Source: Paraburkholderia sp. D15
GTDB lineage: Bacteria > Pseudomonadota > Gammaproteobacteria > Burkholderiales > Burkholderiaceae
Direction: 5' to 3'
Assembly: GCF_029910215.1 (NCBI RefSeq)
Contig: NZ_CP110396.1
Location: 496,001 to 560,000 of the forward strand
Length of the DNA: 64,000 nucleotides
Part shown: one piece after another, positions 54,355-63,685 of the stretch
How positions within the stretch are numbered: position 1 is the stretch's first letter
How the letters are laid out: every line of letters begins with the position of its first letter
Notes under the pieces: generated by a model
Seen by the model: the letters and a program-made list of their open reading frames with translations, nothing else
Database searches by the model: none
Told to the model about the DNA's origin: nothing
Translations under genes and position numbers: made by a program

Positions 54355-54897
54355 ATGACGGCACGACCAGAACCGCTGCATGCCTACTTGGATGCCATGC
54401 CATCGTCCGATCAAATGTCCTCGAACCCCGACGTTGCGTTTGCCTTGAAGAAAGTAAAACTGGGCATTGGCGTGATGATAGTTGCGTCGCTGTTAGTAGG
54501 GTTCGTCGTCTTGTACGTACAAAAACTCGGCGACAAACACGACTATGCGCGGTACACGGCACCGAACGAGGCCGATCTGGTGCATGCACGAGGGCGAATC
54601 ACCAGGATATCAAACCACATTCCGTACCTCGAAATCCAACTGGACGATGGTCGGGATCTGTTAGCGACGTTCCTGGTCTTCCCGCAGCGCGGCGGCCACG
54701 ACGTCTATGTGCGAGACACCGGCGCTTTCAATCAAGCAAAACTGTCCTCACTCGCAAGTTGCGGACGGGCCGAATTCGAGTTTTATCCCATGCACGGCTC
54801 CATGATCAGCTACTGGATTTATGGTCTGAAATGCGACGGTACCGACGTGCTCAGCTACACAGACACGATGAGTTATCTTGCACTTCGAAAGCCGTGA
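54355..54897 (+). CDS. hypothetical single-span membrane protein
   Basis: A 180-residue protein with one hydrophobic segment (LGIGVMIVASLLVGFVVLYV) near residues 34-53, followed by a likely extracytoplasmic beta-rich domain (HARGRITRISNHIPYLEIQLDDG). Two cysteines (SCGRAE and LKCDGT) could pair there. The start is uncertain between ATG 54355 (GGAA upstream), ATG 54397 and ATG 54415. It follows the HEPN-like pair by 137 bp. Not recognised. Confidence 0.5.
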   Translation: MTARPEPLHAYLDAMPSSDQMSSNPDVAFALKKVKLGIGVMIVASLLVGFVVLYVQKLGDKHDYARYTAPNEADLVHARGRITRISNHIPYLEIQLDDGRDLLATFLVFPQRGGHDVYVRDTGAFNQAKLSSLASCGRAEFEFYPMHGSMISYWIYGLKCDGTDVLSYTDTMSYLALRKP

Positions 54898-54976
54898 CGC
54901 AAATGCGGAAAGTTGTCACGTTCGAATGGCCGCTGCTGGTTAAACCGGGTGACCGCTCCGGGTCGACAGCAATCTA

Positions 54977-55915
54977 TTACTCATCGTCAGCCCCCTCACC
55001 ACTCTCCACATTCCCCCCCGCCGCCATAGCCTGCGACTTCGTCCTACTCCACGCATAACGCACATGCATCGGATACCTCACATCCCAGTTCAATCCCAGT
55101 GACTTAAAAAACTGCCCAACCGGAGGCTCCCAGATCGGCACTCCGTCCTGGTGACTGAACATTACATGCGAATCCCGCCCATATGTCCCGTAGTCATAAA
55201 GCGTCGCATGCCCACCCGCATCGTTATACGCCTTGAGATACGCGTGCGGCACGGAGTCAGCCGGCGCCGCTGAACCATAGTCATCGTTATCGCCATACAC
55301 GAACAACGCAGGCACCGTACTCGTCTTGCCGAACGAAGCAAACGAATCGGTCGCGGGTCCATAACCGTCCTGACAATGCGGCTGCTTTGCCGCCCCAACG
55401 AAATTGACGACACCAAGAACACCCGGCACGTTCATCGCCCCCAAGGCGACGCTCGTGAACCCGCCCTGCGAGTGGCCAAGCACGACGATCTTACTGCCGT
55501 CCACATTTGGCAAACCGCGGGCATAGTCGATAGCAGCATTCACATCATCGGCCCACTGGCGACCAACTGACGCGTTAAAACAAGCTATACGAATGGAGTT
55601 GTCCCCACTGGAATGTGAATAGCCGGGGCGATACGGCACAACGACGACATATCCCCGTTTGACGAACTCCAGTGCCTGCCCACGAAACACTTCCCGCAGA
55701 TCGGCAGCAGCCGGAAGCGTGAAGTGACCGTGGTTAATAACGACCATCGGAAACTTGCCTTCCGCCTGCGGCGCATAAATCTGTGTTTCGATCTTCGTGC
55801 CGAACAGTCCCGACGACTTCTCCACCGTCACGGTATCTTCCCGAAACGGCGGCGTCGCCTGCGCAAGTAGCGGCATAAGTAACGCGGCGACAGAAGTCAG
55901 CATCCAACGCTTCAT
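54977..55915 (-). CDS. secreted alpha/beta hydrolase (dienelactone hydrolase/esterase-like)
   Basis: A 312-residue exported hydrolase with a signal peptide (MLTSVAALLMPLLAQA). The nucleophile elbow GHSQGG lies near residue 148, with VVVINHGHFT as the oxyanion-hole-like segment, VPALFVYGDNDDYG near 205 carrying the acid, and RDSHVMFSHQDG near 249 carrying the His. Late cysteines and a cysteine near QPHCQDG are also present. The substrate is unknown; esters or polymers are possible. The C-terminus is Gly/Ser/Asp-rich and non-conserved. Confidence 0.8.
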   Translation of the reverse strand: MKRWMLTSVAALLMPLLAQATPPFREDTVTVEKSSGLFGTKIETQIYAPQAEGKFPMVVINHGHFTLPAAADLREVFRGQALEFVKRGYVVVVPYRPGYSHSSGDNSIRIACFNASVGRQWADDVNAAIDYARGLPNVDGSKIVVLGHSQGGFTSVALGAMNVPGVLGVVNFVGAAKQPHCQDGYGPATDSFASFGKTSTVPALFVYGDNDDYGSAAPADSVPHAYLKAYNDAGGHATLYDYGTYGRDSHVMFSHQDGVPIWEPPVGQFFKSLGLNWDVRYPMHVRYAWSRTKSQAMAAGGNVESGEGADDE

Positions 55916-56002
55916 GGTTTGGTCTCTTTTATTGTTGAACGTCTTTTGTTTTTTGCCACCCGCGCATCAGGTCGCCTGAAGCGGCGGCGTCCATCCACGC
56001 AA

Positions 56003-56206
56003 TTACGAACTCAACCTGGCAAGCGCCTCGCGACCATCCTCGCGAGCCGCATCCTCCAGCTTGAACGTGTGCTCGCTGAACGCGATCACCTTGAACCCAG
56101 TCCCCCGCGCGCGCGAAATCGTGATGCCCCAATGCCAACCGCCCTCCTGCTCGAAGACGTGCAGTACCGGGGAAGCCTGGCACGGTGAAGGCTGAAACGT
56201 CGGCAT
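56003..56206 (-). CDS. small conserved hypothetical protein (67 residues)
   Basis: A compact soluble protein with a beta-rich core (VLHVFEQEGGWHWGITI, then GTGFKVIAFSE) and a helical C-terminal half (LEDAAREDGREALARLSS). GGAGGA precedes the ATG at 56206, which supports this start over the in-frame upstream reading. Not recognised. Confidence 0.6.
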   Translation of the reverse strand: MPTFQPSPCQASPVLHVFEQEGGWHWGITISRARGTGFKVIAFSEHTFKLEDAAREDGREALARLSS

Positions 56207-56423
56207 GGTCTGTCCTCCCGTCGTGGTTGGGCTCAGCATGCAAGACCGACCATAACGCAAAGTCCAAGTCTACGGCGGTTTTGCCGCAACGCAGCATTCC
56301 ACTCCCCGCGCATAACAAAATTTATTATCGTCATAATTTTGACAAATATATTGGCTAGCAATTTTTCTTGTGCGAACATGAATTAACAAATCTTCATCCA
56401 GATTGGCAATTCACGGGGGCGCC
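56207..56423. promoter_or_regulatory. AT-rich divergent region
   Basis: A 217-bp region between divergent small genes, with an AT-rich stretch (56310-56400) containing a TTGACA hexamer at 56339-56344. No clear -10 at 17 bp is seen. It probably promotes the plus-strand two-gene unit. Confidence 0.35.
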
Positions 56424-56747
56424 ATGAGTAGGCATACACTCATCTGGGCGGCAGTACCGCACACCAGCGACGGCATTGTGTTTGAACTCGGCCTCGGCCG
56501 CGGGCATCAGCGTTTCTACCTATCGCGCGATTTACTCGAAAAAGTCTTCGGTCTCGAGCGTGGTGCATCGGATGCCCGGCAGCTCGAGTGCTTTTATATC
56601 CATTCAAGCCGCATTTTCGCTCAGGCATATGAAAAGCGTGTGCGCGGCGGTTCCGACACGGTTCAACTTCAACTTGCCGACTTCAACATGGACGACGACG
56701 ATCGGCGTCGATCGCGGATGCACGCAACGGTTCGTCACGCCGCATGA
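56424..56747 (+). CDS. conserved hypothetical protein, coupled to CHAD gene
   Basis: A 107-residue soluble protein (SRHTLIWAAVPHTSDGIVFELGL, then RFYLSRDLLEKVFGLERGASD, then EKRVRGGSDTVQLQLADF). GGGGGC precedes ATG 56424. The stop overlaps the ATG of the CHAD-domain gene (ATGA), so translation is coupled. Function unknown. Confidence 0.6.
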   Translation: MSRHTLIWAAVPHTSDGIVFELGLGRGHQRFYLSRDLLEKVFGLERGASDARQLECFYIHSSRIFAQAYEKRVRGGSDTVQLQLADFNMDDDDRRRSRMHATVRHAA

Positions 56748-57613
56748 AGAATCGAATGGGCGTCGAGCAGGGCACGTCGTCCGGTTCGAGCGAAGCGGAC
56801 GATGCGCAACGCACCGCCGCTGCTTCCTTCATGTCGTACGCGTCGCCACTGGTCGAGGAAGCCGTTTCGCAGATGGCCGAGCTGGGTGAGAAGGCGGAGG
56901 TCGACGCGGAAATCCTGCATCGCCTGCGCGTGGCGTTGCGGCGATTACGAGCGCTTCTATGGGCTTATCGGCCAATGTTGGAACCACAGCACTATGAATC
57001 ACACCAGGCGCTTTTTAAACAGCTCGCCGACGCGGCCGGCTCGACGCGAGACTGGGACATCGCGATAGAACTTATCGACCGAACGCAAAAAAACGGCGCT
57101 ACGATCAGCGGCGATCTACTGAATGCCCGCGCCAAAGCACTAGAACTTAGCCGGATCGCCCTCGCATGCGATAGCGCCGGAGCGGCCCTGCGAAATGCAC
57201 TAGCCGACGCCAATGCAGCGCAACTTGCCCACGACAATAGCGTGTCATTGCAGGAGTTTGCCGACACGCGAATGACTGCCGCCCAACACGTGTTTCGCAA
57301 ACGAATGCGCAAGGCGAGACGCGCAAAACACCCCGACGACGCGTCGTTGCACGAAATGCGCAAGGCTGCAAAGAAAGTGCGTTATCTGCGTGAGTTCTTC
57401 GGACCGCCCCTCTCGACGATCAAGTTAAAAGAATCAAAACGACTCAAGCGGATTCATGAGCGCCTGGGTGCGCTCAACGATGTCGTCGCAAGCGAGACGC
57501 TACTCGACGCCAATCGCCAACTCTTCTCCGCTCCGGATTCACTTCGCGATGCCATGCGCGCGTTAAGGAAAGAACGAAAGCGCTGCATGCGATCTGCTGC
57601 CGAATTGCTCTGA
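56744..57613 (+). CDS. CHAD-domain protein
   Basis: A 289-residue alpha-helical protein with the conserved-histidine CHAD fold over about residues 25-280: LHRLRVALRRLRALLWAY (HxxR motif), LADAAGSTRDWDIAIELI, and the second-repeat LHEMRKAAKKVRYLREFF, then LKRIHERLGALNDVVASE. CHAD domains bind polyphosphate, and are often fused to CYTH; here no CYTH domain is fused. The start overlaps the upstream stop (ATGA). Confidence 0.88.
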   Translation: MKNRMGVEQGTSSGSSEADDAQRTAAASFMSYASPLVEEAVSQMAELGEKAEVDAEILHRLRVALRRLRALLWAYRPMLEPQHYESHQALFKQLADAAGSTRDWDIAIELIDRTQKNGATISGDLLNARAKALELSRIALACDSAGAALRNALADANAAQLAHDNSVSLQEFADTRMTAAQHVFRKRMRKARRAKHPDDASLHEMRKAAKKVRYLREFFGPPLSTIKLKESKRLKRIHERLGALNDVVASETLLDANRQLFSAPDSLRDAMRALRKERKRCMRSAAELL

Positions 57614-57796
57614 GCGCGGCACCTTCGTCGCGGGCGATGAAATTAAGCAGCGGATTGCCGATCGCGCTCTGCCTCCTCTTGCGTCCGGGATTGCCCACGT
57701 TGAAGGCGCGTGGATCGGCAGCAGTTCGACGATCGGGTCGCGATAACGCAAACGAAGGGTAAAATTCACGGATGATTTAACCCGGAATTCGTCCCA

Positions 57797-59242
57797 ATGT
57801 CTTTTGCCTCGCTTGGTCTCATCGCGCCCTTGCTGCGTAATCTGCAGGACCTCAATTACCAGACGCCCACGCCGATCCAGGCCAAGGCGATTCCCGCTGT
57901 GCTCAGCGGCAAGGACGTCATGGCCGCGGCACAAACCGGCACCGGCAAAACTGCGGGCTTTGCGCTGCCTTTATTGCAACGGCTGGTGCAACACGGCCCG
58001 GCGGTGTCCAGCAATCGCGCGCGTGTTCTGGTGCTGGTACCCACGCGTGAACTGGCCGAACAGGTGCTGCAAAGCTTTATCGAATACGGCAAAGGCCTCG
58101 ACCTGCGATTTCTGGCCGCTTACGGCGGTGTGAGTATCAACCCGCAGATGATGAAACTGCGCAAAGGCGTCGATGTGCTCGTCGCCACGCCGGGTCGTTT
58201 GCTGGATCTGAATCGTCAGAACGCAGTGCAGTTCGACCAAATACAAACGCTGGTGCTGGACGAGGCCGACCGCATGCTGGATCTTGGCTTTGCGCGCGAA
58301 CTCAACGCCGTCTTTGCCGCCCTGCCCGCGCAACGCCAGACTCTGCTGTTCTCGGCCACCTTCACCGACGATATCCGCGCGATGGCGACCGGCATTCTAT
58401 GTGACCCGGTCAATATCAGCGTCAGTCCGCCGAATGCCACGGCCAGCAAGATCAAGCAGTGGGTCGTGCCGGTCGACAAAAGGAACAAGCCCGAACTCTT
58501 CATGCACCTCGTCGCCGAGAATAACTGGCAGCACGCGCTGGTGTTCGTCAAAACGCGCAATGGCGTGGATTATTTGGCGGCCCTGCTGGACGAAGCGGGC
58601 TATGCGGTCGACACCATCCACGGCGACAAACCGCAACCTGCGCGCCTGCGTGCGCTGGAGCGCTTCAAGACGGGCGAAGTGCATATGCTCGTCGCCACCG
58701 ACGTGGCCGCGCGCGGACTGGATATCGATGACCTGCCGCTGGTGATCAACGTCGATCTGCCTATCGTCGCGCAAGACTATGTGCACCGTATTGGTCGTAC
58801 TGGACGAGCCGGTGCGAGTGGCGTGGCGGTGTCGCTCGTATGTGCCGACGAAGCGCCGCAACTGGCCGCGATTGAAGCACTCATCCGGCAGACGCTGCCG
58901 CGAGAAGAAGAGCCGGGTTTCGAAGCCGAACACCGCGTGCCGGAAACCAGCGCGACGGGCCAGATCATCAAGAAACCCAAAAAACCCAAGAAGCCGAAAG
59001 TGCCGCAAGCTTCGCCGGGCGCCGCGCAGGTACTTAATCAGAAAACGCGTCCGCAGAGCGCCCAGAACAAACACAAGCCCGCGACGCAACGCGCAGCGGT
59101 TGCAGGCGAAAGCACAAGCTTCACCAGCGGTAGCCCTTTCAGCATGCAAAAACCACGCAGCAAACCTGCGGGTAAATCGACTGCGGGTGCACGCAAGCCT
59201 GCCGGCAAAACCGTTGGTGGCCGCGTCAAACGTCAGTCCTGA
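57797..59242 (+). CDS. rhlE: DEAD-box ATP-dependent RNA helicase, RhlE type
   Basis: A 481-residue DEAD-box helicase with Q motif YQTPTPIQAKAIP, motif I AAQTGTGKT near 46-54, GGVSI, DEAD near 154, SAT near 186, and motif VI HRIGRTGRAG near 330. The basic C-terminal tail (KKPKKPKKPK and Lys/Arg/Pro stretches) binds RNA. In proteobacteria RhlE works in ribosome assembly and RNA turnover. The ATG at 57797 follows AT-rich leader sequence. Confidence 0.93.
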   Translation: MSFASLGLIAPLLRNLQDLNYQTPTPIQAKAIPAVLSGKDVMAAAQTGTGKTAGFALPLLQRLVQHGPAVSSNRARVLVLVPTRELAEQVLQSFIEYGKGLDLRFLAAYGGVSINPQMMKLRKGVDVLVATPGRLLDLNRQNAVQFDQIQTLVLDEADRMLDLGFARELNAVFAALPAQRQTLLFSATFTDDIRAMATGILCDPVNISVSPPNATASKIKQWVVPVDKRNKPELFMHLVAENNWQHALVFVKTRNGVDYLAALLDEAGYAVDTIHGDKPQPARLRALERFKTGEVHMLVATDVAARGLDIDDLPLVINVDLPIVAQDYVHRIGRTGRAGASGVAVSLVCADEAPQLAAIEALIRQTLPREEEPGFEAEHRVPETSATGQIIKKPKKPKKPKVPQASPGAAQVLNQKTRPQSAQNKHKPATQRAAVAGESTSFTSGSPFSMQKPRSKPAGKSTAGARKPAGKTVGGRVKRQS

Positions 59243-59283
59243 TTCGTCGGCAATGTCGTGAAGCGATATCGAGGAGGAATGCC

Positions 59284-59673
59284 ATGCTGACAGGCGGGTG
59301 CTATTGCCGGGCCATCCGGTACGAGATCCACGCGACTCCCTTCGATACGACGCTTTGCCACTGCGCCACGTGCCGGAAGATTTCGGCGGCGCCCGCGGTA
59401 GCCTGGTTCAGCGTGGACAGAAGCGGGCTGCGCTGGATACTCGGCCAGCCGAAGACGTTCGAATCCAGCCCTCGCGTTGTTCGCAGCTTCTGCGGGAATT
59501 GCGGAACGCCATTGACTTACTCGAACGCCGATTCGCCCCATGTAATCGACGTGTCGAACTGCTCGCTCGACGATCCCGGCACCGTCGCTCCAACGAGTCA
59601 CACGTGGAGCAAGGAGCGACTGCATTGGGACCGCGCGACCGACGACCTGCCCGACTATCCCGAAGGCGAATAG
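59284..59673 (+). CDS. GFA-family (glutathione-dependent formaldehyde-activating-like) zinc protein
   Basis: A 129-residue protein with the Mss4-like zinc fold of the GFA family: GGCYCRAIRYEI (CxC), LCHCATCRK (CxxC) and FCGNCGTPLTY (CxxC), the cysteines needed for two zinc sites. It is short, close to the family core. GAGGAGG lies just ahead of ATG 59284. True glutathione or formaldehyde activity is not implied by the family name. Confidence 0.9.
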   Translation: MLTGGCYCRAIRYEIHATPFDTTLCHCATCRKISAAPAVAWFSVDRSGLRWILGQPKTFESSPRVVRSFCGNCGTPLTYSNADSPHVIDVSNCSLDDPGTVAPTSHTWSKERLHWDRATDDLPDYPEGE

Positions 59674-59999
59674 CGGCGACCGAGCCCATGCATGCGCTGT
59701 ACGAATCCGCCTGTGGTATCCGCGATCGCGGTGGAAGCCGCCGACACTCAACTGACCATCACTGGATTACCGCGAAAAGCGCAATTGATTTATTGCAGAG
59801 CGCGAAACGCTGCCGAATCACACAGCCCGCGCCCTGATCCGAGCGACTGAAACCGCATTCTTCACATCAATAAGCGATACTTTTTAACCCCGATTTTTAT
59901 GCTATTTCCACTATTGCGTGGAGACCCTTACAGGAAATTGCACACCCCGTTATATTTCGCCGTACATTACGCACCACCCTTTTTGTAACGGCAACCTGA
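59674..59999. promoter_or_regulatory. 326-bp region upstream of the TonB receptor
   Basis: Nothing gene-like is found at 59674-59880. The last 120 bp are AT-rich and contain a ModE-like box (59948-59971) with an embedded TATATT -10-like hexamer. Confidence 0.45.
59948..59971. promoter_or_regulatory. ModE-like molybdate operator
   Basis: CGTTATATT-TCGCCG-TACATTACG has two 9-bp half-sites with a 6-bp spacer. Against the consensus CGnTATATA-N6-TATATAnCG (recalled from E. coli work), 13 of 16 defined positions match and the spacing is exact. It lies 28 bp ahead of the receptor ATG and covers a TATATT hexamer, so a bound repressor would block transcription. Confidence 0.55.
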
Positions 60000-62129
60000 A
60001 TGACTCCCCCTTCCCGCTACGCCCTGTGCACGCTGGCACTCATCTCCGCAGGTATCGTGGCAACCATCCCCGCTTACGCGCAGGAGCCCACCGCTCAACT
60101 CGCCCCGATCACCGTCACCGGAACCACACCCACGGCCAACCCTTCGTATCAGGTCGATCAGGCCGTGGTCGGTCCGTTGGGCAAAAAGACGCTGCTCGAT
60201 ACGCCTTATTCGATCAACGTCATCCCGCAGTCGCTCGCCGAGAATCAGCAACTGCGCAGCGTTCAGGAAGCGTTCATGTTCATTCCATCCGTGCAGGGAT
60301 GGAATATTCGCCCGCAGACGCGCGGCATGCAGGCCGGCGTAGTCCAGAACACACGCATCGACGGCATGAACATCGCCGCGACGACCGACTATCCGATCGA
60401 GCAGTTCGACAACATCCAGGTGCTGAACGGTTTGGCCGGCGCGCTGTACGGTCCCGCGAGCCCCGCAGGCACCTTCAACTACGTACTCAAGCGACCGACC
60501 GATCAGCCGCTGCGTGAATTCACCTTCGGCTACGAGTCGAACAGCCTGTTCACCGAGCGCGCGGATCTCAGCGGGCACTTCGGCAACGACGATCGTTTCG
60601 GCTACCGGCTCAACCTGCTCAATCAGAATGGCGAGGGCTATGTCTCGGACAGTCGTCTGCGCCGCGAGTTGGCGAGCCTGGCGTTCGACATCCGCTTCAC
60701 GCCCGACACGAAGCTCGAAACCAACTTCAGCACGTACCACTACCTGGACACCGGCTTTCCCGGAACCTTCGCGCTGGCGAAGAACGTGCTGTTGCCCTCC
60801 GCTCCGAATCCGGCGACGGTCGGCTACGGTCAGTCATGGGCCGGCGACGACAACGTCACGAACATGATGAGCGCCACGTTGAAGCACGACTTCAATAAGG
60901 ATTGGCATTTGAGCGCCGGCGTGCAGCGCGAGACGAGCGACCGGCAATCCACCGTGCCGACACTCACGCTCACCAACAACAAGGGCGCGTATACGGCAAC
61001 GACGGCAACGACCACGTACAGCCTCGACCAGGTTGTGAGCAATACGATCGCGCTGAATGGCCATGTTGCGCTCGCCGGTCTCACGCACGATGTGTTCGTG
61101 TCGACCACGGGCTTCTACTGGAATCGCTACACGCCGTACCAAACGGGTGCGATCACGCTCGGCACCGGAAACCTCGGCAATCCGGCGAATTTCGCCGAGC
61201 CTGCATTGCCCGATTTCTCGCATCGCTACCGCTCGGTCAGCACGTTCCAGCAGGCGATCAATGTCGGCGATACGATCGACTTCAATCAGCACTGGTCGAT
61301 GTTGCTGGCCGCGAGCCAAAGCTGGATTCACGCCGAGAACTACAATTCGAAGGGCGCGATCACGAGCAAGTACACCGCCGACGGCGTCAGTCCGACGGCC
61401 AGCCTGATGTACAAGCCGCAGGACAACATGACCGCGTACATCACGTATGCGGACAGCCTGCAGCAAGGCGATATCGCGCCGTCCGGCACCGTCAATGCGG
61501 GCAATTCGCTCGCGCCGTACCGCAGCAAGGAGTGGGAACTCGGCTATAAGGTCGACATTGCAAACGCGACGCTCGGCGCCGCGCTGTACCGGATCGAGCG
61601 GCCGTACGCGATGGTGGAAGCGAATAACGTGTTTGCCAACGGCGGCCAGCAGGTCAATCGCGGCATCGAATTGACCGCGACCGGCGCGATCACACGCGAT
61701 CTCAACATCTACACCGGGCTCTCGTTGCTGGACCCGCGTTTGCATGACACCGGCGTTGCCGCCACCGAGGGCACGCAGATTCTCGGCTTGTCGCGCGTGG
61801 TGTTCGATGCGCTCGTCGATTACTCCGTACCCAGCGTGGCCGGCCTCGGTTTTAACGTCGACATGAACTACGCGAGCCGCCGCGCCGCCAACTATTCGAA
61901 CAGCGATTACGCGGACGGCTACACGCTTTTCAATCTCGGCGCGCGTTACCGCACGAAGATCGCCGCCAAAGCGGTGACGCTGCGTTTCGGCGTCGACAAC
62001 GTCACCAACCGCCACTACTGGGCCAACATCACGCCGGCTGGCCAGAACGGCTATACCGGCACCGATAGCGGCACCGCCACCCTCGGCGCCCCGCGCACGG
62101 TTCGCGCGTCAATTCAGATCGATCTGTGA
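60000..62129 (+). CDS. TonB-dependent receptor, siderophore-receptor type
   Basis: A 709-residue outer-membrane receptor. The signal peptide ends PAYAQEP. A TonB-box-like LAPITVTGTT precedes the plug (about residues 45-160: TPYSINVIPQSLAEN, MQAGVVQNTRIDGMNI, then FDNIQVLNGLAGALYGPASPAG), and a 22-strand barrel follows. It has the family pattern of catecholate or hydroxamate receptors. The C-terminal residue is Leu rather than the usual aromatic. The operon partner is a ModA-like binding protein (2 bases from stop to ATG) and a ModE-like box lies upstream, so molybdate-linked cargo is inferred. Confidence 0.92.
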   Translation: MTPPSRYALCTLALISAGIVATIPAYAQEPTAQLAPITVTGTTPTANPSYQVDQAVVGPLGKKTLLDTPYSINVIPQSLAENQQLRSVQEAFMFIPSVQGWNIRPQTRGMQAGVVQNTRIDGMNIAATTDYPIEQFDNIQVLNGLAGALYGPASPAGTFNYVLKRPTDQPLREFTFGYESNSLFTERADLSGHFGNDDRFGYRLNLLNQNGEGYVSDSRLRRELASLAFDIRFTPDTKLETNFSTYHYLDTGFPGTFALAKNVLLPSAPNPATVGYGQSWAGDDNVTNMMSATLKHDFNKDWHLSAGVQRETSDRQSTVPTLTLTNNKGAYTATTATTTYSLDQVVSNTIALNGHVALAGLTHDVFVSTTGFYWNRYTPYQTGAITLGTGNLGNPANFAEPALPDFSHRYRSVSTFQQAINVGDTIDFNQHWSMLLAASQSWIHAENYNSKGAITSKYTADGVSPTASLMYKPQDNMTAYITYADSLQQGDIAPSGTVNAGNSLAPYRSKEWELGYKVDIANATLGAALYRIERPYAMVEANNVFANGGQQVNRGIELTATGAITRDLNIYTGLSLLDPRLHDTGVAATEGTQILGLSRVVFDALVDYSVPSVAGLGFNVDMNYASRRAANYSNSDYADGYTLFNLGARYRTKIAAKAVTLRFGVDNVTNRHYWANITPAGQNGYTGTDSGTATLGAPRTVRASIQIDL

Positions 62130-62131
62130 AC

Positions 62132-62974
62132 ATGAAAAAAAACCAATCCATCCTGCTGCAAAGCATGTTGTTTTCCACGCTGGCCGCGAGCGCCGGTCTT
62201 GCCTCGGCACAACAGGCGCCCGCGGCACCGGCCATCACGATCTATACGGCCGGCAGCATGAGCGGCGCACTCGGCGAGATCACGCGTCAATACACAAGCC
62301 AGACCGGTCAGCCGGTGCAACTGGTCAGCGGACCGGCCGGTGCGTTGCTCGACAAGATCGAACACTCGGCCAAGGCGGACATTTTCGTGTCCGCGAATAT
62401 GGCGCATCCGCAGCGACTCACCGCGGAAGGTAAGGCTTCGTCCAGCGTGGTGTTCGCGAGAAACCGGGTATGCGTGTCGGCGCGACCGGATGTCGGCCTG
62501 ACGACCGGCAACCTGCTCGACAAACTGCTCGATCCGAACGTCAAGATCGGGACCTCGACGCCAAAGTCGGACCCGGGTGGCGACTACGCGTGGGAGCTGT
62601 TTGCCAAAGCCGGCACCGTTCGTTCCGGCGCGACGCAAATACTCGAAGCGAAAGCGCAGCAACTCGTAGGGGGTGCGGTTGCGCCTCAAGTGCCGGGTGG
62701 TCAGAATCCGGTGAAGTACTTCATGGAGACGCGGCGTGTCGATGTTTTTATCGGCTATTGCAGCTCGCATTCACCTAAGCCGGATACGACGTTCACGCAA
62801 GTCGAGCTGCCGCCTGAACTCGCCATTTCGGCGGACTATGGGATGACGGTGCTCGTTTCGAAGCAGGACGCTGCGACACACGATGCGGCTTATCGGCTTG
62901 CGATGTATTTAATGAGTCCGGCGGCGCAGAGGGTGTTGACGAGCTATGGGTTTACGGCGGTGGCACGGCAGTAA
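62132..62974 (+). CDS. ModA-like molybdate/tungstate-type substrate-binding protein
   Basis: A 280-residue exported binding protein. Signal peptide (LLQSMLFSTLAASAGLASA), then the ModA-type mature start ITIYTAGSMSGALGEITRQY, SGPAGALLDKIEHSAKADIFVSANMAHP, a GTSTPKSDPGGDYAW segment in the anion-binding region, and a late DYGMTVLVSKQDAATHDAAYRLAMYLMSPAAQRVL typical of the family. No modB or modC is in the window. It begins 2 bases after the TonB receptor stop. Confidence 0.88.
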   Translation: MKKNQSILLQSMLFSTLAASAGLASAQQAPAAPAITIYTAGSMSGALGEITRQYTSQTGQPVQLVSGPAGALLDKIEHSAKADIFVSANMAHPQRLTAEGKASSSVVFARNRVCVSARPDVGLTTGNLLDKLLDPNVKIGTSTPKSDPGGDYAWELFAKAGTVRSGATQILEAKAQQLVGGAVAPQVPGGQNPVKYFMETRRVDVFIGYCSSHSPKPDTTFTQVELPPELAISADYGMTVLVSKQDAATHDAAYRLAMYLMSPAAQRVLTSYGFTAVARQ

Positions 62975-63132
62975 GGCATGCTTGCTTACGCGGCGTGAGG
63001 TTGTCGGCGTCGTGTTGGGTGTTGAGTATTGGAGCGTTGAGCACCGGACGGTGGCCAGTTCAGTGCGATCGACTGTTCGGTCCAAATCACCGACAATTGA
63101 GCTCCCGCCTTACGCTCAATTCACGCGGCACT

Positions 63133-63615
63133 ATGCTTACTTCATTGCAAGCGGAAATCCCCGACACCAGCGCCATTCAGCTGCGCCCACTGTCCGCAGC
63201 GCTCGTCGATCGGCGAGCGCTGTTTGCACTCTACAAACTGTCGCTTTACGAGCATATCGATCAGACCTTCGGTTGGGACGAGAACTTCCAGCAACAAAGA
63301 TTCAGTACGTCCTATCGCGATGATGATTTCATTGCGATAACGCAAGGTCCGCTAATGCTGGGATATGTTGCACTGAAGGATGAAGCGGACGAGATTCATC
63401 TATCGCTTCTGCTTGTACAGCCAGAACATCGAAATCGACAAATCGGCCGGCAAGTCATGGAAGCGTTGCTGTCATGGGCGGCTAGATCACAGCGGTCCGT
63501 CGCCCTGTCATGCTTTCTATGCAATCGCGCAGCGATGCGTTTCTACGAGCGACTTGGGTTCGGCATCGTGACAAAAGACGAGCATTTTGTGACCTATAGA
63601 TTCCCGGTCTCCTGA
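63133..63615 (+). CDS. GNAT-family N-acetyltransferase
   Basis: A 160-residue acetyltransferase. The acetyl-CoA site is shown by LLLVQPEHRNRQIGRQVMEAL (motif A, Q/RxxGxG/A-like), and motif B-like FYERLGFGIVTKDEHFVTYRF closes the fold. The N-terminal segment EHIDQTFGWDENFQQQRF recalls GNAT enzymes acting on small amines. The start ATG 63133 is used because the preceding in-frame region (from 62995) has no family likeness. Confidence 0.85.
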   Translation: MLTSLQAEIPDTSAIQLRPLSAALVDRRALFALYKLSLYEHIDQTFGWDENFQQQRFSTSYRDDDFIAITQGPLMLGYVALKDEADEIHLSLLLVQPEHRNRQIGRQVMEALLSWAARSQRSVALSCFLCNRAAMRFYERLGFGIVTKDEHFVTYRFPVS

Positions 63616-63685
63616 CGTGAGTCGCCTGCGATATGCTTGGAGGTCAAAACTCCTTGTCTGTCCAACTCTCCCAAGGCACTTCAGC

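Noticed and set aside
59674-59880. Short coding remnant after the GFA gene
   Set aside because: Frames are open only because of base composition; no start signal or motif supports a gene.
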